The translations under genes were made by a program, and so were the position numbers. The notes under the pieces are model-generated. The model was not told the origin of the DNA, made no database searches, and saw nothing but the letters and a program-made list of their open reading frames with translations. This document shows, one piece after another, positions 47,215 to 60,500 of a stretch of DNA of 64,000 bases. Numbering within the stretch: the stretch's first letter is position 1; each line of letters starts with the position of its first letter. The DNA comes from Ascidia mentula (Eukaryota > Chordata > Ascidiacea > Phlebobranchia > Ascidiidae). The DNA lies in contig OX387197.1 in NCBI GenBank assembly GCA_947561715.1, positions 5,515,001-5,579,000 of the forward strand. The letters run 5' to 3'.

Positions 47215-49830
47215 TCAGGCAATCGTCATCGTTTTACTGTTTTTGCATTCTGCGACACCTGGTAAAACAAACTAAGATTTAAACACAAAAACAGCTGTAC
47301 GGAAGCAAAAACTTACTGAAAGCTGCCATGCTAAATATCAACAGAACGAGTTGAAAGTAGATCTTGTATCTTACGCAAACTACCGTGCTCCAACCAGATT
47401 GAAATGCATAACCGAACATCAGAAACAGCGACCAAAGCACCATAGATGTCTTCTGATTGTCAGGAAAGAAGGCAGCGTGGGCGGCTGTTAAATATAGTAG
47501 AATATTTTTAATTACGTCAGAGATTCGCAAAATCTGTGTATATATTTTGGTTCAACAACAATTACATTACAAGCTTAATAAAGGAAGTTAAATATCATAT
47601 GTATTTATCGATATGTTTTCAATTTATTTAAACCAATGAAAAGAGCACGTACTGATGCAAAATACCTGCACTAATGGGGGAACGAATTCCGTTTGCAATA
47701 CCCATCAACCCGAATAGGCAGTAAACAATCCACTTGGAGGTTTCAGTTGCACTCCAGAACAAAATAGTTAAAAATGTTGCCATTTCAAGCAGTGTACAAA
47801 CCAAAAGCGGCAACCGAAATCCATATTTTCCGGATAATTTCCCAACATAAAATGCGATAAAGGCATTAATGGCACTGAACGTGGCCATACATAGAGGCAC
47901 CTTGAAGTAAGAAAAATAACTGTATCGTACACAAAGCACAACAAAATAAACTATTTACATACCTGGTCAACACCAAGAATGCAAGAGGTTAGGGATCTTG
48001 GCATTTCGACGAAGATGAACCCATGCATTACACCAAGGCTAAATGAAGTGGGGATTATGAGAACTTGTTTGATTTTCAACATCTGGCGAAATGTACTTTG
48101 CAGAGAATATACTGCCAGATGAAACCCCTTTGAAGCAAGTACATATTTCTTGATATACGAAGTATAGAATTTGAGTAAAAAGTGCATGCAAAATTAAACA
48201 ACATTAAATTTTCACAATCACACACTGGGTACAATAACATCCAAATAGCACTTTATGTATAAGTTACCTTCACTTTACAATCCTCGTGAACAGCAACGTC
48301 GTCTCTTTGACTTTCAATAGGTTGGGAAGATGCTGGAAGTTCATGTTGAATGCAAGGCGGGCTTCATATCGTGGTATCAACTATGCTTACAGTCTTACGA
48401 TAAACTTTCTCATCCTGTTCTATCTTGTTGCAAACACCTTTTAGAGAAACGCTGTTACTACGTTTTCTAATTTTTACCCCCGCTCCTAATTCAGGTGTTT
48501 CAACGAAGAACCCCTGAATTGTTACAGCGATTAGAATCAGACCCATGAAAACACCAAACATGATGTAAAGTGTGGTTTGAGGTGGGACGTACTGGGCCAG
48601 ATTTTGTTGCGTTACGTTCGGGTCCTGACAATCGTTGGCGCCACAAATAGAAAAGTCGCGTTGTTTTGATGTTTCGTTCGGGTTGGTTGAGTTTGTGAGG
48701 AAAACACGATTAGGGCCTCCAACATAGAGAATGCAATAGGTCATCAGGTGGCACATAACCTGTAACAGAAAGTTTCTTGCAACAAAGTCTTTTGTGACTT
48801 AAGGATGATTCCAAAAAAATTTGCTGATTACCTTACTCCATTGTAAACTTACCGATGATAAGTACAAAACACATGAAAAATATCCAAGGAATTGGGTGTT
48901 GTAGAATTTACATTCCTTCTTTCCAAACCTGGCGTATCTTCGACCAAAATGTACGGAATAAATCATGAAGGCAGGCCAAGTGATGGCTTCACCTATTCCT
49001 ACAAGCGCTCCACTGATGGTCAACATGTAGATGTCTGAATCATAACATTTAAACTATAAATATATAACTATATATAAACTATATATAATGTACAATATTA
49101 TGTCTTATATTATATCTTTTTTTCAAACAAATATGTCATTCAAAACTATTTGTACGTCGTGTTTGTTTGAAATTTTGTTGTTTTGACCAAAAAAGCTGAA
49201 TACAATCATAACGTAACCGCGAATGAAATTTTACCCACTTCGGTAGTAATTTGAGCTCATGTAGAGAAAGTGAATGAGGTAAGCGGCTGTGAGCGCTCGT
49301 TTAACACCAATAAACAGGAAAACTACCGGAGTGCCTACGACGATGAATATAGTTGTGGTTGAATAAAGAGCCGTGGTTGATGTCACCCCTGAAAAAATAC
49401 TGATGAAATTGATACAAATTATCATTTTACTCATCGTGTATTTCAGTTATCGCACACAATCTTGTATTTGAAAGTTTGAATTTCTTCACCCATAATGAAT
49501 TGAAACGAATTCTTAACAACATATACTCGGTGTTCTCATCTAAAGTAATAACTGGAAGTTTTTACGCAACAACACGTGCGGTGGTTCGTAGTAAGTTGAC
49601 CACAAAATAACAAACAATTTCCAACATATTGTACCAACGCCGTTGACGATGTTCACGCTTGACTGCAGAGTGAGCATCGAGTAATACGACCCCATGGTTA
49701 GAACAACAGCAGCCATAAATAACCCGAATTTGAGCTTCACATCCCTTTTCTCCTTTCGATACATCGCTTGCAGTGTATCACTTACCGTATCGAAAATAGG
49801 GTACGAACCAATTTTTTTCTGTTTTATCAA
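47215..49830 (-). CDS. UNC93-like multi-pass membrane protein, copy 2
   Basis: Eight exons, 5' to 3': 49635-49830, 49239-49388, 48853-49034, 48391-48759 (or to 48268), 47963-48127, 47666-47900, 47317-47484, 47215-47258. Closest to copy 1: the segment-1 motif, FSICGANDCQDPN and PPQTTLYIMFGVF are all kept, and exon sizes are the same except in exon 4. Following copy 1's exon 4 donor, this copy meets an in-frame TGA at 48364-48366, where copy 1 has CGA. A gtaagc donor just upstream (exon end 48391) is in phase and would skip the stop, giving about 502 residues with a shorter cytoplasmic loop. The gene is either spliced that way or truncated in its loop. The upstream ATG at 49830 is in frame, and 49764 is the alternative shared with copy 1. 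Confidence 0.78.
49040..49100. repeat. TA-rich microsatellite-like tract
   Basis: Repeated TATATAAACTATA units in the intron between exons 2 and 3 of UNC93-like copy 2. Confidence 0.6.
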
Positions 49831-52800
49831 GCGTAGATGTTCCTACAAGGTAAGTATGTTGTTAGGATCACAACAACCATGTCAACACCCTATTGTATGC
49901 GGTAGATGCTAAAAATGCCACCATTTCCTATTCAAACGTCAGGCAAAGTAAATTTAATGACTTTTCTCAGACTTGCAGATAAGTTTAGAAGTGAAATTTT
50001 AGATTTTCTCCACGTGTTTAAAGAAACAAAGAAAATCTACGACTATCAAGAAAACTGGGCATGATGGCATCCCAGCCCAGCAGATGGATTAAAGTTACAC
50101 TCCTTTTGACCTTCTATACTAAACTTGATGTTCAAACTTTCGTCGATAGGCAGGCTGCAGTGTATGTACGTGCTTGTATTGCATTTTGATGAAAACATCT
50201 ATACGCCAATCAAAACACTGCATTTGAAACACTGCAACAAATTTTGATCTGAGAAATCTGAAAGCGAGTAAATGAAACGTGCTGACTAGTGGTAATTATT
50301 TTTGCAATCGTTTTCTTTTCGCATCAGTAGTTTTCTGTGCACAAGTTTTTCTTGAAACCTTGCATTATCGACCTCGAAGCTAAAAACGGAATACAGTTGC
50401 ACTTTTGATAATGAAATTATTACTTTTGCCATCTTGTTGTTTCTTAATGTGAGTTTGTACTGTAGTTTAATGCTCTTGACGTGTGTTTAGCGAAATCACC
50501 TAGTCTGAAGCATTGTAAATAAATGCGGTGGTACAAAATAAGCTGCATCTGAATATCAATGAAAGGAAGTTAGTTTACTCTCAGACAAATCCAGAAAGTA
50601 AGGGAAAATACGAACTCACAAAAACGTCACACATTGACACATTACAGTAACCAATATGTTGTCTCTTCTTTCAACGAGTTATGAACACTCTGGTTAGAAA
50701 CTCTAATTTAAATGATTGGATAGTGATAAGGTCGTGATAGTGATTAAACAGTTCCGGTGACACACACGAAATATGCAGCAACTTTTCTACTGAAAATGAT
50801 GTTTTTGATGTTTCTTTTTAAAAAACGAGGCACAGATTAGAGACCCTACTTAAAATTAAAAAATTAATCCAACTTATTTGAAAAATTGAAGGCGATTCTG
50901 TCAGACGTTTAAACTCCCACGCATGAAAAATCTAGGCGAGATTTTTAAACTTATACACCTCTGTGATGTCAGATCCAAATTATCTGGAACGTGTGGGCTG
51001 ATGACCCAGCGCTCTTTAATTTGTTAACAACGCGTTGGAAATCTTTCCAACTTTCCCTGCGTTACTTGTGGTTTAAAGTCCCGTTCATGTGAGTTTGTAT
51101 TATGCTAACTTATTTTTGGAGGTAGTCATATTTTACGAAGACATTTCAAATTGCAGAAAATAATCTGTCATAACTTATTCTGTATCTCAACGTAATTATT
51201 CACGATGCCTCAGATTAGGTAAATTCGATAAACACAAGTTAGAACGATTATTGTTACAAAGTTTACCATTACCAATGGTCAGCAGGCGCCTAAGCTAATT
51301 TACATTTTGATTGATGACATTTCGCAAACTAACACAATTTCACAATCAAAATTGTATCTAAACTTATTCTACTCTTCAGCTCTATCATGCAGGCTTTTTA
51401 TGGGGATTTACTGACAAGGAAAAAAATGACAAAGGTGTTTGTAAGTTTTACATGAATCCAGCATCAAAATACCAAGTCGATCGAAACCTTCAGCACGCGA
51501 TGCAATTGTAAGAAAAATGCTTCCTCAATAAAACTACTGATGCGAAAATATCAAATGAAAGCGTACAATCTGCGGGTGTGATTTAATGGGACCAGACAAC
51601 GATGCGGTCGCGTTTTTCTGGGAGCGAACAAAAATAAAGTGGCGTTTCAGAGAGCAGGAAATTACTTTATATTAAGTTCGACGTCAACGTCGCAAATAAG
51701 ATACCGCCGTCAAGTCGGACGAACCCGGGAATAATATCATCTCTCACGCAATCTTCCATAGTTCACTGTCCATGTGATGTTATTACGTACAACTCTACTA
51801 TAAAAATACTGGGCAAAAAATATAACAAAAGCTCATTCCAAATGTTCAAATAATTTTATTAAAAGACAAAATTTGCTGAGTTGTTTTTGTTTATTTTAAA
51901 AACTCAAGCCACGGACATCTTGAATATCGTGTATAAGCTGCAGACAGATGGCCACTGTTTCGACCTAAAAGGTCTCATCAGTGCAGTCTGCAGCTTATAC
52001 ACAAATTCATATTATTTGCTCCACATTGCTTATCTTGAATATCGTTCAGCAACTGATAAAGAGTCTAACAAGGAAAGTGCTCTACTAGCAATATATAATG
52101 AAAATATATGACTAACGTTAAAAGTAATTAACCACAGGAGAATAAGTTCAAAAATCACTGTCACACAGAAATCGAACGAAGATTGTTTCTTTCTTTGGTG
52201 TAAGTTTTTTGGCAAGCCCGCAACCGGAAACAATGATATACCGCACTTTCGACGCACATAAATTATTCAGGATGATTTTTACAATTTTATTCTTTTTTGT
52301 TTTAATTTGTCACACGACGCGCCAGGGCGTCGCGATGCACAGTATGAACTTCTATGCCAGAAGAACTTTAGAACAATGCAGCATCGTAAGCATTTCTGTC
52401 TGCGATTCTACACGCCAGGGTTTAAAAAATCTTCTGTAAACAGTTCTAATTTATTCCTTATTTCCCTAAAATAAACTAATAAAATACAGCGATGTGTAAA
52501 ACTGTATTGCAATTAAGCAAGTGCACAGTATGTCAAAACTTGTTTAAGTTACAGTTTGAAAATTAAGATAAATTAGTAATTAATATGTGTATAATGGTGC
52601 GCTTCACCTTTGCACACACCTCTACCAAACAACTTTTGTATGGGCTACAATATATCACTTTAAGTGGACTGTTTGAAAACAACCGGTTTCGCGACAAAGA
52701 AGTCAACAGAACGACTACATTTAAATACATGAGACAAGAGTTTTACCGTCTAGCTTAAAACCAGTCGGGCGCAAGGCGATATTTTCCAACCATAACGAAA

Positions 52801-52946
52801 AGGGAACAAACTGCTCTTAAGCGACATTCAACTCGCTATTGCCACGCAACCGTGTCAGAAAACACACCAAATGTCATTCGTAGCGTATCAGTCGGATTCA
52901 CATAGCAACACTGATGAAAAAAAAATGTTTGAGCACCGAGATCGCG
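49831..52946. other. Longest spacer of the UNC93 array, with one intact hammerhead insertion
   Basis: 5' flank of copy 2 and 3' flank of copy 3, separating the two UNC93 pairs. The hammerhead element at 51931-52031 is the only clear structure. Sequence near 52305-52395 (CGCCAGGGCGTCGCGATGCA) and 52853-52925 recurs behind copy 4, marking the 3' part of a segmental duplication. AATAAA on the minus strand at 52450-52455 may serve copy 3. I found no gene in 49.9-51.9 kb. Confidence 0.5.
51931..52031 (-). ncRNA. Hammerhead self-cleaving ribozyme in a short retroposed element
   Basis: The minus strand carries a complete hammerhead: a stem I arm GTATAAGC with an internal loop and TGCA, then the core CTGATGA, stem II GACCT-TTT-AGGTC, GAAA, stem III ACAG-TGGCCAT-CTGT, the cut triplet GTC, and the returning arm TGCAGCTTATAC. 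All core bases fit the consensus. The 101-base insert lies between perfect 14-base direct repeats ATCTTGAATATCGT (51917-51930 and 52032-52045). Its right part reads in the + direction like the 15.4 kb copy while the ribozyme is reversed, as in a 5' inversion during target-primed reverse transcription. Confidence 0.88.
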
Positions 52947-55900
52947 TTAACGTTTCTTTTCTGTGGACTCCTTGCGATGCAAGAATTCGGCAGCGACTAG
53001 GAAAAATGAAAAAGGTTCAATAACGTTGTTGAAATCCGCAGCAAAACACAAGTTACTGACCATAGGTTGCCATTCCAAATAACAATAAAGCGACTTGGAA
53101 GTAGATCTTGTATCGCACGCAAACCGCCGTACTCCAACCAAACTGCAAAGCATATCCAGTGAAGTGACAAAACGACCAAACCATCATAGCTTTCTCATGA
53201 TCCTCGGGAAAGAATCTAGCATGGACATCTAAAAACACAAAATTAGGATACTTTCCATATAGCAATATATAAGTATATGTTCTTTTACCTGTGGTCATGG
53301 TCACACGAATTCCAGAAGTAATTCCTGCCACGCCAAATAAACAGTACACAAGCCACTTTGTAGAGTTGGTCGGCACCCACAAAAGGCAAAATAATGCAGT
53401 TCCAATGTCTATCACCATAGCAACACCCAAGGGGACGTGATTTCCGGTACGAGAAGATATTTTGCCGACAAGAATCGATGAGCAAGCATTAGCTCCACTA
53501 AAAGCAAGGATGCACAAACCAACCTGCCAAAAAGCTTGTCATAAGTCAAACACACTTTTCTACTCTTTTTCAATGTTATTTATGATGTTGCTTGAAGTGA
53601 TTAGATTTTCGGATATAGTAAATTCAGGGCTTAACCTGGTCCACGCCGAGTATACACGAGCCAAATGCTCTTGGCATCTCTCCGTATATAAAGACTTGCA
53701 TGAAACCCGTGTAGAAGCTGAAGGGCATTATCAGAAGCTGTTTCGGTCGAACCATTTGTTGAAGGGTTTCTTTTAGTGACGATAAAGCCAGACGAATGTA
53801 ATTCTGACAGGGGATAAGAAGAAATCATTCATTTTTTTAATTCAAACTTATGTTCATTCATTTCTTGCCTTGAGCTATTATTTGGAAGAACAACATAAAT
53901 GTTAGCAGTCAATTACCCACTTTTCAGCAGATAAGTTAAAGTTTTAACAAACGAAGATATCATGACGGTACAGCAAAGTTAACAAGAGTGAAAAAGATTA
54001 ATCTTAAGTGGAAATCCATTCGCTCAAAAAAATTTTCCAAACTTACTTTTTTCCTTTTCGGTTCAACATTACGATCTTCGTTCATTTCTTTGTCTTGTGC
54101 GTAATGACCTGGGAGTTCAACAACCAAACCGTTCGGGTTGGTCTGGTCAAAATTCTCCACGGCTTTAACATTGTGTGATACAGTTTGATCTTCATCTGAC
54201 TCCACCGTATTTACGTAACACTTCGATGCATCTTCCCTTTTAACAACGATTGGTTTCGATTCTAGACTTGGATCGGGATTGTCTGTGAACAGAATGTGAA
54301 CTGCCGTAGCCGCGAGTATTATCACACCAAAGCTTCCAAACAAGATATACAGCGTCGTTTGCGGAGGAACATACTGCGCTACATTTTCTCGGGTCGCATT
54401 CGGGTCCTGGCAATCATTTACGCCGCAAACAGAGAAATCATGTAATTTGACAGAGTCCGTTGAATCCGTGTTGTTTGTTTGGGAATTTTTCGGTGATCTT
54501 CCGACGAAAAGGATGCAGTAGGTCAGGATGTTGCTAAGCATCTGAAACAGATTATTTCCTTATGAAGAACCAGTAATGTAACAGACTCAACCCATCGCCA
54601 TGGTTTTGTTTTTTGTTGAGTTCGCTTGTGTGGTTAATGTTGTGCTGTGTTACTTTAGTTCAGGGGTGCACAACACAGCACGCGCGCTAGATTGCTAGAT
54701 TCGGAAATGTGAGACCTGGGCCTAAACGGTGGGCACTGTCTGCAGGGTCGGTCCAAAAAAAGGAATGCGGGGCTTGTGTTTTACCAAAAATACCCTACAA
54801 AAAGATCTCAAAAGATTTGACCGTTTTTGTGGAACTCGTTTTGGCCAAATCGAACAAATGTGCTTATAGGACCGCCCCTGATGGTTGTCTAATGGAGCTT
54901 ACTTATCATTACAGCTCATTTCTTCTGTATTTTCGTCGTATTTTCTGTAACTAAGTTTTTTGTTGTTGAACAGCCACTTTACCATTGCCACATACAACAT
55001 GGAAAAGAGATTTCCAAGAAACTGGGAGTTGTGGTAGTCGCGGGGCTTGCCAGTAAGCTTGGCGTATCTGCGTCCATAATGCACACAATACACCATGAAG
55101 GCTGGCCAGCACGACACTTCAGCCATTCCAACAAAAACACCCAACGTTGCAAACAAGTAGGTATCTGCAAAAAATGTAGGCATTTATGTCTCAGGAAAAG
55201 ATTATACTTTATTGCGTTATCGGCCTAAATAGTTTACGACCTAAATAGTTCTAATCAGTCATAGAGTGGTGCAAGTGATGTATTGCAGGGGTGCCCAAAG
55301 TTATGATGCTTTAGGGTGCAATTTAAAAGTTGTTTATCTGCGCGTTTGCAAAATTTGACAGCCATAAACCGCCCACTTTTGTATGTATTTTTTGGTAATT
55401 AATAGAAACCGTAACTGATGCTCCTCCAGCGCTAAATTATTTCATTAAACCGAAATTCCACATATATCGTATAAAGCGTACATTTTCAACAATTTTTTTA
55501 GCAACTGTGGCTGCGATATATGGCGAAGTATCGTTACACGCAAGCGAGTTAGTCTCTAAAAAATCTACAATTATAGTGTGAGATGTGACAAACGTTTGTA
55601 ACTAATCAGCACATATAACGCAGGTAATAAGTAGCGTTGCTGGAATCAAACTGTAATACCTGTTTTGTTGCATTTATGTCACGAGTCGCATGCGGGCGCA
55701 CCCTGATGTAATGGAAATTGTTACAGCGGGTAATCTTACTTGGATAGCAATTTGCGCACGTGTAGAGCAGGAAAAAAATGTAAGCGCACGCAACAGTCCA
55801 TTTCAGACCGAGAAGCTGGATAACCACCGGTGTGAAGGTGATACCGAATATTGCTGCGGAGATGTAAATTGCAGTGCCAGACCCCACACCTGTAGATTAC

Positions 55901-56462
55901 ACTCAGTTACCAACCATAAAAAGGAGGGGTACACAGCAAAGGGCACGCCTATCAAATTTATCACAGCTTCGGTTGCAAAACGGCAACTGTAAATCATAAC
56001 ATGTAATATCCCGCGTATATTCTGTCACTTCACAATGTCTAAATTGCTAGCAGTTACTCGAATAATAATGTAGGTGACCATGTCATATAAAATATTTTAT
56101 ATGTCCATAAACCATAGAAATCAAAACTAAATGGGAAAGAAACTATGTGAAGTAAATGAGAAATGAAAACCCACAAAACATACAGGAAATATTTGCCCAA
56201 TCATTTTAAAGATTTTTTTAGGTGGAAACGCAGGTCACCACCTGCATGTTGACATACCAACCACCAATGTTGTCGACTTTCAAGAAAACTCACCTAATCC
56301 GTCAACTATGTGAACGCTCGACTGCAGAGTGAGCAGCGAATTGAAGGCACCGAACACTAGGACAACGGCGAACACAAAAATTGCAAACTTGATTTTCACT
56401 TCGCGCTTTGAGTTGTTTACACCACTCTTTTTCAGAGACATTTTATTGGACTTCATATCCAT
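52947..56462 (-). CDS. UNC93-like multi-pass membrane protein, copy 3
   Basis: Eight exons, 5' to 3': 56294-56462, 55740-55889, 54983-55164, 54047-54541, 53636-53803, 53289-53523, 53061-53228, 52947-52996, giving 538 residues with all phases matching. UNC93 features are NSLLTLQSSVHIVDGLG in segment 1, GSGTAIYISAAIFG, GVFVGMAEVSCWPAFMVYC, NSQFLGNLFSMLY, FSVCGVNDCQDPN, PPQTTLYILFGSFG, LQQMVRPKQLLIMPFSF, CILGVDQ and VLLFGMATYG-type terminal segments. A long acidic loop sits in exon 4. Exon lengths 150, 182, 235 and 168 equal those of copies 1 and 2, showing one ancestral gene. Copy 4 is its nearest relative. It differs from copies 1 and 2 mainly in the loop and tail (VAAEFLHRKE). Confidence 0.87.
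54743..54880. mobile_element. Short MITE with CAGGGTCGGTCC ends
   Basis: About 138 bases bounded by CAGGGTCGGTCC and its near inverse GGACCGCCCCTG, in the intron between exons 3 and 4 of UNC93-like copy 3. A counterpart sits at the same place in copy 4 (59708-59848). A CAGGGGTGCA at 54661 could be the outer end of a larger element. Confidence 0.6.
55286..55705. mobile_element. hAT-like MITE in intron 2 of UNC93-like copy 3
   Basis: 420 bases beginning CAGGGGTGCCCAAAG and ending in CACCCTG, flanked by 8-mers ATGTATTG and ATGTAATG (7 of 8 equal), as for a hAT target-site duplication. The orthologous insertion in copy 4 (60247-60692) keeps a clearer right end (TTGACCACCCCTG). Confidence 0.75.
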
Positions 56463-57582
56463 TAAAAATGCTACCTTTCACAACTTTTGGGGTACATCGA
56501 CAAAAACATATCGCATCAATAGACCGTTTTTATGTAAATGACACACGATTTAGTAGCATTACTGCCAACACATTTTTTTGATGCTGTCCATCTAAACTGG
56601 CGTACTTCATCGCTTGCTTAATTCTAAAACGCATAATATACCTTTACCTTGTAACAGGCATCTGTTTACCCCAAAATCACAACCAAGATACAAAACGCGC
56701 AAACTCGTTTTCAAGGAAAAATCAGTAAACCTTGAAGCCTAAAACACATCGCATGACTGAGCAGACAGCTCATCGATTGGTCACGCGTGTTCAGGTATAG
56801 TATTGCTTTCGACACATGCAATGTTTTTTACACAAACGTAATCAAACAAGTCTGCCACGCTTTCTTGTAATTTCAACACAGTACTGTTGAAAAACAAACT
56901 AAACAAACGAAATTTTAAAAACAAACTATGGGCCGCGACCCAATTTGGGCGACGCAAAACAAAATAACAACTTTATATTTTTGTTTTAAGTTGTTACGCG
57001 ATGCACCAGGGCGTGGCGATGCACAGTACGAGAACTTCTGGCAAAGGACATTGCAGCATTCTAAGCATGTCTGCCTGCGATTCTACAGATCAGGCTTTAA
57101 AAAAAAAAAACGAATAAAACACAGCGAAGTGGAACACTGCATTGCAAGTAAGCACATGTACAGTATGTAGGTTTTAACACAAATCACACTGGAAATTGAA
57201 ATAAATTTTTGGGGGATAATATTTTTTCACACACTTCCACCAAACAACTTTCGCATGTAGTACGGTACTAATATTTCGCTTAAAGGGGACTGTTTGAAAA
57301 CACCTGGTAACAGAACGACTACAGTTGAATACATGAGACAAGAGTTTTGCGGTCTAGGACTCGTGTAGTATTAGCTTAAAACCAGTGGGGCGCAAAACCA
57401 GTGAGGCGCAATTTTGCAACCATGACGAAAAGGGGACAAACTGCTCCCAAGCGGCATTCAACTCGCTATTGTCAGGCAACCGTGTCAGAAAACACACCAA
57501 ATGTCATTCGTAGCGTATCAGTCGGATTCACATAGCAACACTGATGAAAAAAACATGTTTTAGCACAACACCGTGGGTCGCG
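56463..57582. other. Spacer between UNC93-like copies 3 and 4
   Basis: Contains a 29-base block (56839-56867) matching the 3' end of the unrelated gene at 62278, carried here by the duplication. Then come the repeated CGATGCACAGTA segment (about 56996-57065) and the ~70-base block before the last exon of copy 4. No separate gene. Confidence 0.55.
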
Positions 57583-60500
57583 TTAACGTTTCTTTTCTGT
57601 GGACTCCTTGCGATGCAAGAATTCTGCGGCGCCTAAGAAAAATTAAAAGTTTAAAAATCGTTGTTGAAATCCGCAGCAAAACACAAGTTACTGACAATAT
57701 GTTGCCATTCCAAATAACAATATGGCGACTTGAAAGTAGATCTTGTATCGCACGCAAACCGCTGTACTCCAACCAAACTGAAAAGCATATCCAGTAAAGA
57801 GACAAAACGACCAAATCATCATGGCTTTCTCATGATTTTCGGGAAAGAATGTAGCATGGACATCTAAAAACACAAAAATGGGATTCCTTTGTTACATATT
57901 TTTATCATTATTTCCATACCGCCTCTAGCGACCGCCTATATGTTTTTTATTACTGCTCTTGTGTGTGGTTACCTGAGAATATGCGCGGCAGTCACGCGAA
58001 GGACTTGTGTGTAGAGCTTACATTTTGATCGCTTCTATAGTTTTTTTAATAGACATATAAACCCTACTGGTTTGGAGCAGGTCCCACGAGCCTTGAGAAA
58101 GATAAATGTACACTTTTACCTGTGGTCATGGTCAAACGAATTCCATCTGTAATTCCGGTCACGCCAAATAAACAGTACACAAGCCACTTTGTAGAGTCAG
58201 TCGGCACCCACAAAAGGCAAAACATTGCAGTTCCAATGTCTATCACCATAGCAACACACAAGGGGACGTGATTTCCGGTTCTGGAAGATATTTTGCCGAC
58301 AAGGACCGATGAACAAGCATCGACTCCACTATAAGCAAGGATGCACAGACCAACCTGCAAAAAAGCTTGTCATCAGTCAAAGACATTTTTCTACTTTTTT
58401 TCAATATTGTTTATGATGTTGGTGGAAATTCAGGGCTTAACCTGGTCCACGCCGAGTATACACGAGCCAAATGCTCTTGGCATCTCTCCGAATATAAACA
58501 TTTGCATGACGCCCGAGTAAAAGCTGATGGGCATTATCAGAAGCTGTTTCGGTCGAACCATTTGTTGAAGGGTTTCTTTTAGTGACGATAAAGCCAGGCG
58601 AATGTAATTCTGACAGAAATAAAGAAGAAATCATATTTATTTTTTTAATTTAAATTTATGTTCCTTTATTTCTTGCCTTAAGCTATTATTTGGAAGAACA
58701 ACATAAATGTTAGCAGTCAATTACCTATTTTTAAATAAGTAATTTAAATAAGTAAAGTTTCAACAAACGAAGATATCATGACGGTGCAGCAAAAATGTAC
58801 GCTTAACTTGAGTTTAACTAGAGTAAAAAAGATTAAATTTAAGGGAAAAACTATTCGCTAAAAAACTTTTTCCAAACTTACTTTTTTCCTGTTCAGTTTA
58901 ACATTACGATCTTTGTTCAATTCTTTGTCTTGTGCGTAATGACCTGGGAGTTCAACATCCAAACCGTTCGGGTCGATATTCTCCACGGTTTTGACGTTGT
59001 GAGAGATAGCTTGATCTTCATCTGACTCCACCGTATTTACATAACACTTCTGTGCATCTTCATTTTTAACAACGGTTGGTTTCGCTTCTAGACTGGGATC
59101 GGGATTGTCTGTGAACAGAATGTGAACTGCCGTAGCCGCGAGTATCATCGCACCAAAGCTTCCAAACAAGATATACAGCGTCGTTTGCGGAGGAACGTAC
59201 TGAGCTACATTTTCTTGGGTCGCATTCGGGTCCTGGCAATCATTTACACCGCAAACAGAGAAGTCACGTAAGTGGACGGAGTTAGTTGAATCCGTGTTGT
59301 TTGTTTGGGAATTTTTCGGTGATCTTCCGACGTAAAGGACGCAGTAGGTTAGGATGTTGCTGAGCATCTGAAACAGAGTTTTTCTTTATGAAAAGCCAGG
59401 AATTCAACAGACACAACCCACGGCATAAAATAATCTTCAGAAATCGTATGCAGGTTTCAAAACATGCGAATTGCTTTTCTTTCACAATTTCCAATACATA
59501 CTTTTTTGTCAGGAAAATAATGGGAAGAGGTTGGACGCTATACAAGAATCGATATATCTCCAAGTTTTTTTTTGTTCAGTCCGTTTATGTAAGTTGGGGT
59601 AATGTTGTGCTGTGTTATTTTAATTCAGGGGGACACAACATTCTGACACACGCCCGCTAGATTCTGACAAGTGAGACCCTATAGGCCTAAACAGTGGGCT
59701 CTTACTGCAGGGCCGGTCCAAAAAAAGAATGCGGGGCCTGTGTTCTAGCAATAATACCCCACAAAAGGATCTTAAAAGATTTGACCGTTAATGTGGAACT
59801 CCCTCTTAAACGCGGAGCTCGTTTTGGCCAATTGTAGGACCGACCCTGATGACAGTCTGATGAAGGTCACTGATCATCACAGCTCATTTCCTTCTGTATT
59901 TTATCGTATTGTCTGTAACTAAGTTTTTTGTTGTTGAACAGCCACTTTACCATTGCCACAAACATCATGGAATAGAAATATCCAAGAAACTGGGAGTTGT
60001 GGTAGTCGCGGGGCTTGCCAGTAAGCTTGGCGTATCTGCGTCCATAATGCACACAATACACCATGAAGGCTGGCCAGCACGACGCTTCAGCCATTCCAAC
60101 AAAAACGCCCAACGTTGCAAACAAGTAGATATCTGCATATAATATAGGCTTTTATGTGCCAGGAAAAGGATATACTTTATTGCGTTATCTGCATTCACGG
60201 CCTAAATAATTCTAACCAGTCATACAATGGTACAAGTGATGTAGTGCAGGGGCGCCCAAAGTTTTTGTGCTCTGGGGCGAAATTTAAAGCTTGTTTATCC
60301 GCGCGTTTGCAAAATTTTGTCAGCCACAAAAACGCCCACTTTTACATATATTTTTTGGGTAATTAATAGAAACCGTAACGCATGATGTTTATCAATACTG
60401 CCTCCAGCGTTAATTGATTCATGAAACCGAATTTCCACAAAAATCGTATGCCTCCATTTTCAACGAAATTTTACCAACTGTGGCTGCGATATAAAGCGAA

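Larger units (their letters stand above)
52230..56930. repeat. Segmental duplication unit A (UNC93-like copy 3 and flanks)
   Basis: Direct tandem partner of roughly 56930-62630. Shared landmarks in the same order: the CGATGCACAGTA motif behind the gene, a ~70-base block before the last exon (52853-52925 and 57480-57550), all eight exons, two MITEs, and the 5' flank. Edges are approximate. Confidence 0.75.
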
